NCBI GenBank assembly: GCA_032821775.1
Contig: JAVLRN010000009.1
Span: forward strand, 2,232,001-2,296,000
Direction: 5' to 3'
Length of the DNA: 64,000 bases
Origin: Sanguinoderma infundibulare
Taxonomy: Eukaryota; Basidiomycota; Agaricomycetes; Polyporales; Polyporaceae
Numbering within the stretch: the first letter of the stretch is position 1; each line of letters opens with the position of its first letter. Below the pieces are notes generated by a model, which did no database searches, was not told the DNA's origin, and worked only from the letters and a program-made list of their open reading frames with translations. Positions 1-11,202 of this stretch are shown here, in pieces. The translations under genes and the position numbers were made by a program.

Positions 1-425
1 GTGCGGTCCCGGTATGCTATTACTCATGTGCTCTTGTCACCATCCTGTCGTTTCTGCAATACAGCAATAATGCAGCCTCGGTCTAGGCACTGCTTATCTC
101 CGTTCCAGTCTAATTCCTATGCATGAACATTGAATTCATGTTCGCAAACATACACGCCGCAACCACTCCTCGGGTCGGCATTTTTGTCACCGTGGAGGAC
201 GGGATAAGGGTTTTACATAAGTGCTGCCATCTGGTTTGCCGGCGAGGACACGGCGAACACGGTGCTCATGATGACGCCTTCGCTGCGAGGGCTGGCGAGG
301 GTCGTCCGGCCTGTCGAACTGAATTGTTTTGCACACCGAATTCCGAATTGCATCCAAGCGCGGCCGTATATCTGTCCAGGCTGCGCCCTTCTATGTACCC
401 CACCATCACCTGGCCCGCCGCACAT
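1..425. other. upstream region without a supported gene
   Basis: I see no convincing coding exon here. Open frames continue into it from the cysteine synthase gene, but the targeting-peptide-like start at 426 explains that gene better. It probably holds the promoter and 5' leader of that gene and the end of a neighbour outside the window. Confidence 0.4.
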
Positions 426-1899
426 ATGTCTGTCTCGGCCGCGCTCAGGTCCGCGACCGCACGGGCGACTCGACAGAAGCTGCCGCTCACGCTCTCGCGC
501 GCTTTCAGCTCGCACACCGTCGACGGCTTCGTGGGTGCGGTCGGGAACACGCCTCTGGTCAGTCCCTCCGAGTCTCTTTTGCCTGATGTGTCGGCTTCTG
601 ACGATCGTCCTGGGATGCCGGCATATGTGCGTGATCGCGTTGGGACGGGCAGATCCGCTTGGAGAAGCTGTCGAAGCAGACGGGGTGCAACATCGTCGCG
701 AAGAGCGAGCTGCAGAACCCTGGTGGGAGCGTGAAGGACCGGGCTGCGCTAGGGGTCATTCGGGATGCGGAGGAACGGGGCTTGTGAGTACATATTGGAT
801 TGACTGTCCGTGTTCTGCTTTTCAGCGAGGGTGACGGTGGGCTGGGCAGGTTGAAGCCCGGAGGGACTGTCGTGGAGGGTACTGCTGGGAACACGGGCAT
901 CGGCCTCGCGCACGTCTGCAGAGCACGGGGATACCGCTGCGTCATCTTCATGCCAAACACCCAGGTGCGTCTCACAAGCACCACAAGCTATGCTTACCTT
1001 GCGCGACTTGCGAACTCACTCGCCTGCTTCTCCTTCGCGCGACAGAGCCAAGAAAAGATCGACCTCCTCCGCATGCTCGGCGCCGAGGTGTACCCCGTGC
1101 CCGCGGTCGCGTACGAGGACCCGCAGAACTACAACCACCAGGCGCGCGACTTCGCTAAGGGCCTGCCCAACGCGATCTGGACGGACCAGTTCGACAACAC
1201 CGCCAACGCCGACGCGCACTACCGCACGACCGGGCCCGAGATCTGGTCGCAGACCGGCGGCGCCGTCGACGCGTTCATCTGCGCGACCGGCACCGGGGGC
1301 ACGCTCGCGGGCGTCGGGCGCGCGCTCAAGGAGAAGAGCGGCGGGCGGACGCAGGTGTGGCTCGCGGACCCGCCCGGCAGCGTGCTGCACAGCTACGTGA
1401 CGAGCGGGGGGAAGCTCAAGGAGCGCGCGGGCGGGTCGATCACCGAGGGTGAGCTGATTTATTCACGTTGTTTCACGGTCGCAGGACGTGGGCCTTAATT
1501 TGCGTGTGCGGCAGGTATCGGCCAGGGGCGCATCACGAACAACCTGGGGACGTTCGTGAAGGAGCTGGACGGCGCGCTGCACATCCCGGACGAGAAGTCC
1601 ATCGCGATGCTGTACGACCTCTTGGACACCGAAGGGCTGTATCTCGGTGCGAGCTCGGCGTTGAACGTCGTCGCAGCGGTCGAGCTGGCGCAGAAGTTGG
1701 GACCTGGTACGTTTACTGTCGTAGCTCTGTTTGGGTCTGGTCTGACTTGATATTCGCGCCAGGTAAAACGATCGCGACCATCCTTTGCGACGGTGCCTAC
1801 CGTTACCAAAGTCGATTGTTCTCCAAGGCATGGTTAAAGGCTAAAGGACTCGAGGATGCTATTCCAGAACACTTGAAGAAGTACGCTGTACTAGACTAG
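426..1899 (+). CDS. cysteine synthase, mitochondrial type (PLP-dependent)
   Basis: Six exons, about 375 residues. The enzyme family (fold type II PLP, cysteine synthase / O-acetylserine sulfhydrylase) forms cysteine from an activated serine and sulfide. The PLP-lysine motif [11 protein letters not shown] is in exon 2, the phosphate-binding loop [10 protein letters not shown] in exon 3, and [11 protein letters not shown] plus the motif [10 protein letters not shown] follow. The order is the one seen in fungal 'cysteine synthase 2' proteins (yeast YGR012W, Neurospora cys-17 type). The start at 426 gives an Arg/Ser/Ala-rich leader without acidic residues, consistent with mitochondrial import (inferred). 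Introns lie near 559-647, 784-824, 965-1049, 1450-1514 and 1708-1763. The intron ending near 1514 has alternative AG sites. Substrate preference cannot be read from sequence. Confidence 0.9.
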
Positions 1900-1972
1900 T
1901 TTACAAGTCGGTATTCCCAACCGGTCTAGGGAGGTAATACGATTATTGAGATATGGAGTGGTCTGTTGTAAC

Positions 1973-2043
1973 ACACTGATGGTGAAACGGTATCATGCTT
2001 GCCTTCCAAGCAAGCGGCGCGGGTTCGACTCCCGCTCAGTGTA
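1973..2043 (+). tRNA. tRNA-Gly (anticodon UCC)
   Basis: A complete cloverleaf without intron. The acceptor arms ACACTGA (1973-1979) and TCAGTGT (2036-2042) pair perfectly, with discriminator A2043. The anticodon stem CTTGC/GCAAG encloses the loop CTTCCAA, giving anticodon TCC. The T-arm contains GGGTTCGACTCCC, an ideal B box. The CCA end is not encoded, as expected in eukaryotes. It lies 73 bases after the cysteine synthase stop codon. Confidence 0.96.
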
Positions 2044-2489
2044 CCTGTATTGTGAGCTACCTTGTGTTTTGTAAACACGCTCTAGTTTTTGGTTGGTTTC
2101 TGTCCTTCACCTTCTCACTGCAGTTCACGCTCCCTTCCGCCCTGCCGGATGACCAGAAAGCACTGACATGTAGACATCGACGAAGCAAACCCAATGATAA
2201 GCCTTCACTGTACTCTCGCGCATGAGTTCAATCTCAAGTGGAAACACCTGCTAGTAGTTGGATAGGAAGGACCATGATCCAAATAAAGTTGGGGTTAATC
2301 GTAAGATCCTCTCGCCGTCCTGTACGCGCATTACCATGTGCTGATTGCTCAATTCCATTCGCTTTTCGTGCCCTCGCATCTCCAGCGCGTTCTGCACATG
2401 CATCCGCGCTCGCCATCTGCGCTTCACATCTTTACCTGCCGACGACTACACCACGTCATGCTATCCGTACTTTGGCCCTCTCCGCACAG
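2044..2489. other. spacer between tRNA and block A
   Basis: No supported gene. The left border of the duplicated block lies somewhere near its right end. Confidence 0.35.
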
Positions 2490-2502
2490 TCCCTCACGTG
2501 CG

Positions 2503-2660
2503 CTGAACAGCTCGCGCGCCGGCTCCTCTCCTTGAACTGTCGTCGGGAGCCTCTCCCGGAGCCCTACAACACCCACAACGGTATTCGCGATTGCCCGTCG
2601 TGTGGTCTCGTACACTACAACGTATCGGTAAACGTCCTACGGGCAATGCCTAGATGAGTA
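2503..2660 (+). pseudogene. relic of Ser/Pro-rich gene tail (block A)
   Basis: The stretch GGGAGCCCTACAACACCCAC matches the last exon of the Ser/Pro-rich genes of the other blocks (minus strand in B and C; plus at 10.2 kb). Here a short insertion and several changes destroy the frame. It keeps the same position relative to the F-box/WD40 gene. Confidence 0.5.
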
Positions 2661-2942
2661 TCGGGGGTCCGACGAATGTTGGATCTTCGACATAGGCGAA
2701 CATCTCGTCTACTGCTGTGCGGGAGAGGGTGAGTGGTGCTGTGGTATCTCTCTGGATGACTGCGAGGATCGTGTAGCCTGTCGGAAAATTTTCATCAGTC
2801 TTTTGGACTCCTGATACCGCAACTTGAATGTACTGGTGAACCTTGTACGTATTGCCTCGTTGGCTGTGTCGTGTCGGAGTGTGTGCAGCTTTCGCGTGGT
2901 CGAGTTGTGGTAGATTGCAGTGCGTAACCAGTGCTGCCCCAA
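2658..2942 (-). pseudogene. terminal exons of an unidentified gene (fragment X)
   Basis: On the minus strand one open stretch contains WLRTAIYHNSTT and LHTLRHDTANEA. An acceptor near 2796 could lead to a second coding-like stretch containing GYTILAVIQRD and DEMFAYVEDPTF, ending at a TAG near 2658. The first stretch recurs on the plus strand at 46.95-47.1 kb and, more damaged, at 41.3-41.5 kb, always upstream and divergent from the F-box/WD40 gene. The second stretch was not found in the other copies. I do not recognise the family; it may be a relic or the end of a real gene. Confidence 0.4.
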
Positions 2943-3257
2943 AGCTGTGTAAATCCTTCGCTCATCCGGCGTTCAAACTCGCTGGTGCAGGCCTATGTAG
3001 CTATGTCATTTGACGTAAGTTTGAACCCACGCAGCATATGTTAGGATTGACAATTCAGTGAAGCGTCTGCAGGTTCATCGAACCAAAGTTTAATTGACTA
3101 GACGAGGGCGCAGGGTATATTTGAGCTCCGAAACAACGTGTGGACGGCCCGGAGCTTCGACGAGCCGCCGGAGGATTACAAGCTTTCGGGGATACTGAGA
3201 CCGAGCCCTGTCCTGCCCATATCTCACCGGCCACAGCGCATCTGTCCTTGAACGACG

Positions 3258-5629
3258 ATGGACTCCTCCCCCTCCTCACCCTCCTCACCCACTTCCCCAG
3301 TCTCCAGCACTCGACTCCCTATGCCTCCCGCGCTTCCCTGGGAAGTCATCGAGAAGGTCATCGGCCACTGTGCTTGCGACGATCGCAAGGCCCTACGCAA
3401 CTTTTCCCTCACGTGTCGCCAACTCCGTCCTCGCAGTTACTGTCTCCTGATTGCGTGGGTCAAGATCGCCTACAGGAAGCGGGTATTCGATATCTGCGAC
3501 TTCCTCCGCGCCAAACCCCACCTCGGCCCCCTCGTTCGGTCGATGTCCATAGATCCGACCGACTTGGTGCCTTCCCTCCCCCTTAAAACCCTCCCCAATC
3601 TCACCGAAATCGAATTCACTGCTCCATTCGGCGACTACGTTGTCCTTCTGCCTCACAAAACCGGTCTCACATTTTGTCGTGCATCTGGAACACGCATTCG
3701 GAAGCTACGATTCTACCGCATTACTTTTGCGACAGATCTGGACTTTGTCCGGCTACTCGCTGCGTTTCCGAACGTCAAGGAACTCGCCTGCCAGCGACTG
3801 TCTATCAAGAATGACGCTGGCCCACATTTGACTGCACCTGGACAACAATCATGTAGACGACTACAGCTGAGCACACTCGAAGTGAGAACCAACACGACCC
3901 GGCACGTATCCAGGACAATGGCTGACCTGTGCATTCTCATTTCAGATACATGACTATATCAATGATACCACAATCAAGTTTCTGTTGGAGTTGGCTAAAC
4001 CCACGGTGGAGACTCTAACCGTGAACCTCAGTGAGCCCACCAGTATCTTACAGTTCGCTATGCTTGACCATTCATACGCTCAATGTTTCATGTTCAGATG
4101 GTAACAAGGTTTCACTTCCGCCCCCACGATCAGCGAACTGGGCTCGACTGCACTCGTTGACCTTCAGAACGCTGCCCGTGACCAAAGACATCGCGCTGGT
4201 TGTCGAGTTTTTGAAGAGTCTCCAACCCCCAAACCCGAATGAGGTTACAGTAACCCTTTCAGTGACCGATCCTACTATAATGAGATTGCGCCGGCCACAC
4301 AGGGGTGTGCCACTCAGATGCTCAGAGTTGGATCAGGTACTGCACCGTTTCCCTAGACCTCGAATAAACATCTCCATCAACATCCATCATTCCAACACGC
4401 ATTTCTGGATTCAAGAGGTCAGGAAGTACCTCCCCATGATGCACGAACGGAACACGTTGGTAGTTGAATCGGGGCGGGGCCTGTGTGCGTCCCAGAGACA
4501 CTTATATAATGCGACAATGCGACTAATCGTTTGTCGATGTGTAGCGACTCCCAATGGCCACGACGACCATGTGACATCACTTGCTATTTCTCCGGATAGC
4601 AAGTGGATCGCAACCGGGTCCTTCGACTCCACGATCATCCTCCGGGACTCGGACGGCCAGATCGCCCATGAATGGATTGCTCATGGGGGAGGTGTGGGGT
4701 CACTGTCCTTCTCCCCAGACAGTCAATATCTCGTATCTGCAACCACGGATAGGAGGAGCTCGGTCGCGATTTGGGATGTCACCGGGGTTGGCTTCCAAGT
4801 TGCGACAATCAAGGGCTATGGAACCTGTCAATGGTCCCCCGATGGGACCATGGTCGCCTTCCTATGCGACAACACCTCTGATCCTCCCACATCCAATTCC
4901 GAAGCTCACACGGCTGTGTGCCTGTGGGATCTCCGCACGTCCCAGCAGGTCCGCCTCCTAGCATTCAGAGGGCGTTCCCTCGGCTCCTTCTGCTTCTCCC
5001 CGGACGGGCGCTGGATTGCATCACCTTTCAACGGGGCGTATGGTGGCTGTTGCGTTTGGGATGTAGCATTGGGCACGCTGCACACCGTCCTTCGAGGTCA
5101 CGAGAAGGGGATCAACATTACTGCTTTCCATCCCGGGAGCGCACTCCTCGCCACGGCGTCTTGGGACTGCACAGTCCGGATCTGGGACGTGGACACAGGA
5201 AAGGAGCTGCTCGTGTTGAGGGGACATACCGCACGGATACACGATGTGACGTTTTCGCCGGACGGTGCGTTGATCCTGTCCGCGTCGGAAGACAAGACGG
5301 TGAAGATCTGGGATGCGAATACCGGGGCAATACTCCTGTCACTCAATGGGCATGACGACACCGTCAATGCTTCGTGCTTCTCTCCATGCGGGGAGTACGT
5401 CGCATCGGCGTCGAACGACAGAACGGTGCGACTGTGGAGGATTAGAGACGGCTCGTGCGTGGAGACGTTGCGCGAGCATTGGACCTATGTGACCAAAGTC
5501 GCCTTCTCGCCGGATGGGAGAACCCTGTCGTCGTGCGCGCACAATGGGTCTAGTTTCATTCGACTCCTTTCTTTTATTATCCCCCCAGTAAGGTACTTGT
5601 ATGATATCAATGTAGCACAGGTAGCTTGA
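3258..5629 (+). CDS. F-box/WD40 protein, copy A
   Basis: Four exons encode roughly 700 residues. Exon 1 (from ATG 3258) has a Ser/Pro-rich start, then an F-box (LPWEVIEKVIGHC, CRQLRPRS). A junction after the codons for TLE leads through a small exon (KFLLELAKPTVETL) to a spacer and, after a GTGCGT intron near 4483-4543, to the WD40 part. About eight WD repeats are visible, for example TVRIWDV, TVKIWDA and TVRLWRI, each after an SPDG or SPCG turn. F-box proteins normally recruit substrates to SCF ubiquitin ligases through Skp1, with the propeller as substrate reader; that role is inferred. The last residues differ from copies B and C: the GSVFIRRLSD ending is altered and the stop is displaced, adding a short unrelated tail. 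The frame is otherwise open. Confidence 0.75.
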
Positions 5630-6087
5630 GTGGCCTTGAAGTTGATGTATGCTGTTATGTACGTACGCCATCTTCGTATATTCTCGGACTTGCGAATCAC
5701 TTCTTGCAACGATGAGCGCCGTACCAAAATTCTGTACAGAGGTTACAACATCGTACGCTTAGGCGGCAGAGCGCACAAATGTTTCGTCATCATTCCAGCT
5801 TGCAGCACCAGATCAGCATGCCAATGCCAGAGAAGCAACACACTCAAAAGGCTCCAATGGGCATCGCTGCACCACTGGAAGGATTGGATCATAGCTTGAT
5901 ATGTATTCTTCCAAGATCAATACCTCGCACTCGACAAAAGGTCACTTGGAAACTTGAATGCAGGGCAAGCCATGAGCTAGGCATCACCATCTAGAGTCTG
6001 CATCAAACACTTACAGAGATCCACATGCAACCCAATGTCCACCCGCACACATCCCCATCCAACCACAACATACGCCAAAACGAGCGG
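5630..6087. other. spacer between copy A and UIM relic
   Basis: Shared with B (around 38.3-38.66 kb) and partly with C. It contains matching stretches such as GCTTGCAGCACCAGATCAGC, but no supported gene; probably the overlapping 3' ends of two convergent genes. Confidence 0.4.
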
Positions 6088-7060
6088 TCAACCTCCGAAC
6101 CTCGCAAGCCGTATCTTCCTGATCTCCTCCAAGCTCGGCTGCTCCGCCTCCGACTCGGTCTCAAACTCGGACGACGGCTGCCGCTGTATCGTAGGTGGCG
6201 CAAGAGCCTCCGTCGTCCATCTCTGTTCAAGCTGCCACGACCTCGCAGCCCGCGCCGCGAGCGGGGTGGGTATCGGTGGCGAGCTGGGCACGCGGAAGCC
6301 GACTTCCGGGCGGGAACGGTCTGGAGGGGCGCACGAAGCGCGGCCCGGAGCTCTTCGTCCTCGTCGTCGTACACTCGGCGCTGCTGCCACGTCGGGGCGC
6401 TGCCCACATCGTGCGGCCTCGGTACAGAATCGGAGCCCAAGCCTCGTGTCCCAGCCATCGCCTCGCTCTCCGTAATCGCTCGCCGGAGGACCTCGTCCTC
6501 CTTCGGCACCGCCACTTGGACCGCCAGCACGGCGTGCTTGGTGGACGCGGGACGCCATATTGATACGCGCGATCTCCTCCTCGTACTGCTCTTATAGCGC
6601 GACCTCCTGCGCGCGGCGCATTTGCTCCATAACCGCGCGCTGGCGCGCCGTGCTCGCAAGGATCTGATCCTTGGGCTCGGGCTGCTCATGGACGCGCGCC
6701 TGGGTCTGGAGGTGTGCGCCGGTCTCGTCTTCCTCCTCGTCGATCTCGATCACATCGTAGTCGCGAATAATTGGGACGCCAGAGGCCGTGTTGGAGGGCG
6801 GTGGTGGAGGCGGAAAGTTGGACGCATCAGAGCGTTGGGGAATGTACTCGCCGTAGTCGCCGCCTGCGAGCGAGGCTTGAAGTGCGGCTTGGAGTTCCAT
6901 GTCTTCATCCTCAAAGCTTTCGACGGAGTGAGGCGACGACGCGCCTGGGCAGGGATCGGAATAACCTCCAAACAGGTGGCTTCCAATACTTCTCGGCCTC
7001 CGGGATGTTCCAGCAGTCGCGCACGCAAACGAGCACAGTGTAACCCTGCTCGACGTCTGC
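6088..7060 (-). pseudogene. ataxin-3-like C-terminal tail with three UIMs (broken)
   Basis: Read on the minus strand this is the tail of a Josephin/ataxin-3-type deubiquitinase. It shows a first ubiquitin-interacting motif (DEDMELQAALQASL), then an acidic DVIEIDEEEDE stretch, QMRRAQEVAL, a second UIM-like helix (KEDEVLRRAITESEAMA), a third (DDEDEELRAALRAPL) and the ending SLEEIRKIRLARFGG. An in-frame TAA at about 6592-6594 and at least two frame changes interrupt it. A segment just upstream, GYTVLVCVRDCWN, might be the last strand of the Josephin domain, but I am not sure of that. The catalytic part of the Josephin domain is absent. The same tail, shorter and more decayed, is present in blocks B and C. 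Confidence 0.7.
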
Positions 7061-8494
7061 TGCTCGACAGAGTTCACGTACGGGGTGGGGCGGTCGAGGG
7101 AAGACGAGAAAAGACGGCTCATCTCGTCGTCATCCGCTTTTGCCGTGATGCGTTGGTGGAGGAAGCGAAGGAGGGGGTGGCCCAGACGAGACCGCTCGCT
7201 TGCCATTGATTCAAGCCCGGCAAAAAGGAGTGGGCGATGACCCTTGTCGGCTTCGACCCCGAGGAATCGCAGCTCCGGACACGGGACTGTCGGAATTGGT
7301 GTCAGCGCCGCGAACAAGTTCGTGGTGATTTGTATCGAGTCCTCGATCGAGTAGCCGCTCGGGTAGATCTGAACAGACAGCTCCTCGAGGCGTACGAAAT
7401 GGGGAAGGAGGGAAAGGAGCTCCATCGAGGCCTCTGAATCGATGTTGACGTGCACGACGGTGGTTGTGGAATATGGAAACGTCATGTGCTGCTGGACCAC
7501 CCACTCGGCAGCGTCCCAGTAAGGGCCGTCTGCATCGATGAGGAAAGCCGACGTGGATTGAGTGTTGTATCCTGAAAGCAAGAGGTGGCCGTCTTGAATG
7601 ACGAGCTCCAACAACGAGAGGGTACGCAGCAGAGGGAGCTGAGGGATGAGACAGTCGTAGCTGTCGCGGTTGTGCGATCTAGCCTCATTGATACATAAGA
7701 GGAGATGTGTTGGTAGAGCGAAATGTCGGAGGAAAGGGAGCACCGCACCAAGCACGCATTTGCTGAAAAAGAGCGAGCGCATATGGCTCAAGGATACGAG
7801 CGGGTAGTGAGCAGAGGAAGCTTCGTCGAGACAGGCAAGGTGGAGATGTTCCAGTAGGGGTGCGACCCAGAGTAGTCGAAGCGCCGCCGGTGAACTCATC
7901 GTGTTCGAACGGGCCGAGAGAGAGAAAAAGGTATGTCAAATTGGGGAAGGAGTTTGTCGGCAGGAAGACGTATCGGAGGACGAGAGCTAGCGCCTTCAAG
8001 GGGGAGGTCTCTTCGTTGAAAACCAGTCCTTCAGAAGGGCCGGTCGGGTCCGGACTTGTTGTTGAGACAAGCGTGAAGCATTCAGCGCGTGGTGCGTCGA
8101 AACCGAGTTGCCGTAGTATGGAGTCTGATGGGTCGTCCTTGGTGCCATACGCATGAAGGGCCCGGCCACAAATGGCATATTCTCCTAGGATTCTGTCCAC
8201 GAGTGCCGGGTCCTTTAAGGACGGATAGAGGGTGAGCCGGTGACTCGCAGACCGTTTAGAAAGAAGTTACAGCCACCGCTCGGCATAGGTCGAGTCGATG
8301 AGCGTCCAAAAAGACGCACCTCCTACTATGACATTGCGCCACAGCCGGCAAACACGGATGAGGGAGAACAATGGTTCGACGGCCAGCAGGTTTGAATGGA
8401 CAGTGTGAAGTGAGGATTTACTCGCACAGAAGGCCGTAACTTGCTTGAAGATCACGGCAAGGAGTTCCGGGGGTAGGCGATTAATGGAGGACAA
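6592..8494 (-). pseudogene. F-box protein relic running into the UIM tail
   Basis: Exon 1 (8494-8267) has an F-box (INRLPPELLAVIFKQV, CRLWRNVIVGGASFW). A GTAACT intron leads to exon 2, which starts DPALVDRILGEYAICG near 8210. The frame changes by one base near 7900, between LFLSLGPFEH and MSSPAALRLLWVAPL, so the gene looks broken. The second half (ORF 7899-6592, 435 codons) has the leucine-rich layout of Agaricomycete F-box proteins, for example LFAGLESMASERSRLG. It then continues in frame into the first UIM of the ataxin-3-like tail and stops at the TAA near 6592. The upstream exon that should carry the start was not resolved. Confidence 0.55.
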
Positions 8495-9140
8495 CTCATT
8501 CGCATAGTTGAAGGATGGTCTGTAGCCTGGAATCCACTGAAGCCACCTGTACGGAGCGAGCTATATTCAGCATCGCTTTGATAAAAACAACGATCAGCTA
8601 AGGCCGACGCCTACCTCATCGCGACTGAAATGATTGAAGTAAGCCAACGATGATTCCATGCACATGTTGATTGAGGGCACCATACCTCGAACTGGACAGA
8701 TTTTGCTCCAAGGACAGCTCGAGTTGTGTGATTGAATCGGTCATCGGTGGTCTCATTTCTTGGGAGCTGCGAGGAGCAAGCGCATATGCATCCATGAAAG
8801 TTGGACGGGGGACAAGTTGGACGACTGGTCTTGGACTGGTCCGTCGATGGTCGAGGGTGCTGCGCTGCGGTGGTTGAAAGCAGGCTTCGGCGAACCGCAG
8901 GCGCCGATTCCATCGCTTCCGACGGCGACCGCTCTCGGCAGAACAGCGGCCCCGCTCTCTCTGACAGTGACTAGACTACCGATGCCGTTCTGAGTCACCA
9001 CTGATACGACCAGGGGACGTGAAGGAGCTCGTCTTTGTTTGTCTGAACCTCGCCCCGCGCCATTCGACCGCCATCTGCTCCTACTGATATGGACGCTGTT
9101 CAAGAAGCACCCGCCGCTTCGCCCTAGCCATAGACGTGGA
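8495..9140. other. no supported gene
   Basis: On the minus strand the F-box frame is open upstream of 8494 for a short way (FNYANELSSINRLPP), with a possible acceptor near 8550. Beyond that nothing coding-like is clear on either strand. Confidence 0.35.
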
Positions 9141-9475
9141 CAGCAGGCCTATACCAATGTCCTTACCAGCAATTCTACGCAACCTCGGTCTCTCGGACCG
9201 CTTCGCACATCTGCGTCTACAATCCCCGGCCACGCCTGCCCCGACCTCAGTCTCAGCGAAGTGGAACCGGTGCGACGACTAGGAGAGCAAGCAGTGGGTC
9301 CGGCGCAAACAGAACGGTACGTGACGTACATCGCCCCAATCCCCCTCCTCTCTTTTTGCACGCCCGGCCGAGCGCACGGTCGTATATATATCTATGATGT
9401 CCGGAGCGCGATTCGTGGGCAACGCGCACATCTTCGCGCCATCCCGCGGAACCTGAAGGCTGGCGGGAAGAAGCA
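9141..9475 (+). pseudogene. relic of a conserved basidiomycete protein (N-terminal part)
   Basis: From ATG near 9159 the frame reads SLPAILRNLGLSDRFAHL, then a TAG interrupts it before ESKQWVRRKQN. A GTACGT intron (about 9315-9402) leads to ARFVGNAHIFAPSRG, followed by TGA. Two stops within about 80 codons show it is not functional as read. The pattern resembles the start of a conserved basidiomycete protein of unknown function; I cannot name it. Confidence 0.45.
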
Positions 9476-10431
9476 GCTAGCCGCCGACGATGAGCGGACG
9501 GCGGCCATGGTTGACCGGTATGTCTCCGGCGTGCAGCGGAGGGAGGGAGGGAAGGATAAAGCTGGAATGGCATCGACTACGACGCCTTGTGCGGCTCTCG
9601 CGAAGGCCCCACGTCTGCGTCAGCCTACCCCTCCCGTGTATGAGGAGCCTCAGGACCGGGCGACGAAACGGCGGAAGAAGGATGACCGGGGACCTGGCCT
9701 CCCTCAGGACTCGGACGTCGAAAGCAGCTAATCGCTCAGGCTCCGACCAAGGGCAAGAAACGGGAGCGCAGTGCCACAGCGCCGACCCCGGAAGCGTTGC
9801 CCGATTCATTCCCTGAGGACGGTACACCTGCTTCCTCTCAGCCTGCTAAACACGATCGGTGAGTCTGGACGGCCTTGACGTTCATACAGAAGCCAAGCAA
9901 ACCACGTCCCTCCTGCTACTCCTGTCGCAAAGGCGAAGGTTAAGCCTCCGTCAGCGACTGGCAAGAGCGCAGGCAAGAGCGCAGGCCAGAGGCGGCCTAC
10001 TAGCGTTTCTCCCGAGCCGGAACGCGAGGAGCCTCCAGTGAAGAAGCGCAAGACGTCCACTGCGGCTATCCCAGACCCCGGACCGTCCGTTCCCTCAAAG
10101 TTGGAACGACAGCCAGTTGGCCGACCTGCGGAGGACAGCTCATCAATCCTCTGTCGCAGCTGCCAAACCACCGTTCGGGCGACCTTCGCAAGAGCCGCCC
10201 ACCGGCTCCTCTCTGTGGACTTTCCTCGGGAGCCCTACAACACCCACGACGCCTGGGATCCCCGGTCCGCCTCTCACTCGGGACACACAGACATCAGGCA
10301 AGAGCTACCAGCATCAGCGCTCAGCGCTCAGTATCGCAGCTTCAGGACGAGCCACTCCCGATGGTGACGGCTGTGTTGGAAGACGACGTGCCGTTCGAAT
10401 GGATGAACTAAACTGTCTTTGAATTTCAGAT
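9430..10431 (+). pseudogene. Lys/Ser/Pro-rich hypothetical gene with block-type tail
   Basis: Coding-like low-complexity pieces follow one another in changing frames: LKAGGKKQLAADDERTA, then YEEPQDRATKRRKKDDRG, then APTKGKKRERSATAPTPEA, then KVKPPSATGKSAGK and PPVKKRKTSTAAIPDP. The basic clusters suggest a nuclear protein. The end, GSPTTPTTPGIPGPP and finally DVPFEWMN before TAA at about 10410, is homologous to the Ser/Pro-rich tails of blocks B and C. Frames change at least twice without clear introns, so I treat it as decayed. It precedes F-box/WD40 copy D on the same strand, as the equivalent pieces do in the other blocks. Confidence 0.4.
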
Positions 10432-11202
10432 TCTTTTTGTCTATGGATCTTCCGAGAGAGCGCTGTACACTCAATGGCTGCGCCTTCTTCAACAATCACG
10501 AGACAGTCGTGGCCTCCACAAATGTATGTGTATTCAGATGGATCTTTCCTCATCAGCAAAAGTTCACTTCCCTGACTTGTCCCTGACAGTTCCTGAGCTC
10601 CCTGAGGGGCCTGCCTGAGAGCCTGACACGATCTATCGCGCTTACACTGGGCATCAGGAAGCCTCAGGAGCCGTCAAGTGAGTGAGCTTTTACTGATACT
10701 TACCATATTGTGCAATGCCTCGACCTCTCACCGGTCCCTTCGTCGTATCATATCTCATCGCTACCCACGAACAACCGCGTGCATTTGAATGGATCAAGGT
10801 GCAAGATACTGGTACCGATATTGATTCTGTATGAGCAGTTCATCGATAGGCGACAGGTCGGATATTGGACCACGTTGACTGTGTCCTGTGGAACTTGGAA
10901 GTGCATGAGGCCGCCGCGTGGTGATGAGGAGCTTCAGCATCCGCTGTACCGTAGTTGTATTTGTATGTCGACTGTAAGGTTTCGAATCTATCCGTCCCGT
11001 ATAGCATCTTGAAGCTCATCGATCCAGGGTTGAATATGCTCGACTGGGCCGGCGAGGCGTCGGGGTATATTCCAGTTCAACGTGTGGACGAACTTCTACG
11101 AGTGGCAGGAAGATTCCAAGCTTTCGGATACACTGCGGCCGGAGCCTTTACATATTCAATCGGCGGGCACGCCCAATCTGTCCTTGAACCTGAACGACCG
11201 TG
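10432..11202. other. upstream region of copy D
   Basis: No gene seen. It should hold the promoter of copy D; the last 100 bases resemble the 5' flanks of copies A-C in a shadow frame (ESFQAFGYTAA against LQAFGDTE). Confidence 0.4.

Larger units (their letters stand above)
2490..6600 (+). repeat. F-box/WD40 block, copy A (inverted relative to B and C)
   Basis: The same set of pieces as in blocks B and C, in mirror orientation: Ser/Pro-rich gene tail relic, a short divergent relic, an F-box/WD40 gene and a convergent UIM-tail relic. In the F-box exon, A and B (reverse-complemented) match with no difference I can find over roughly the first 200 coding bases, and the 5' flank of about 120 bases is almost identical too. 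Borders are approximate because homology fades. Confidence 0.8.

Noticed and set aside
9039..9731. A 230-codon plus-strand frame read as one intact protein
   Set aside because: It crosses a better-supported intron (about 9315-9402), and the conserved SLPAILRNLG segment lies in another frame, so the frame is not a genuine gene as it stands.
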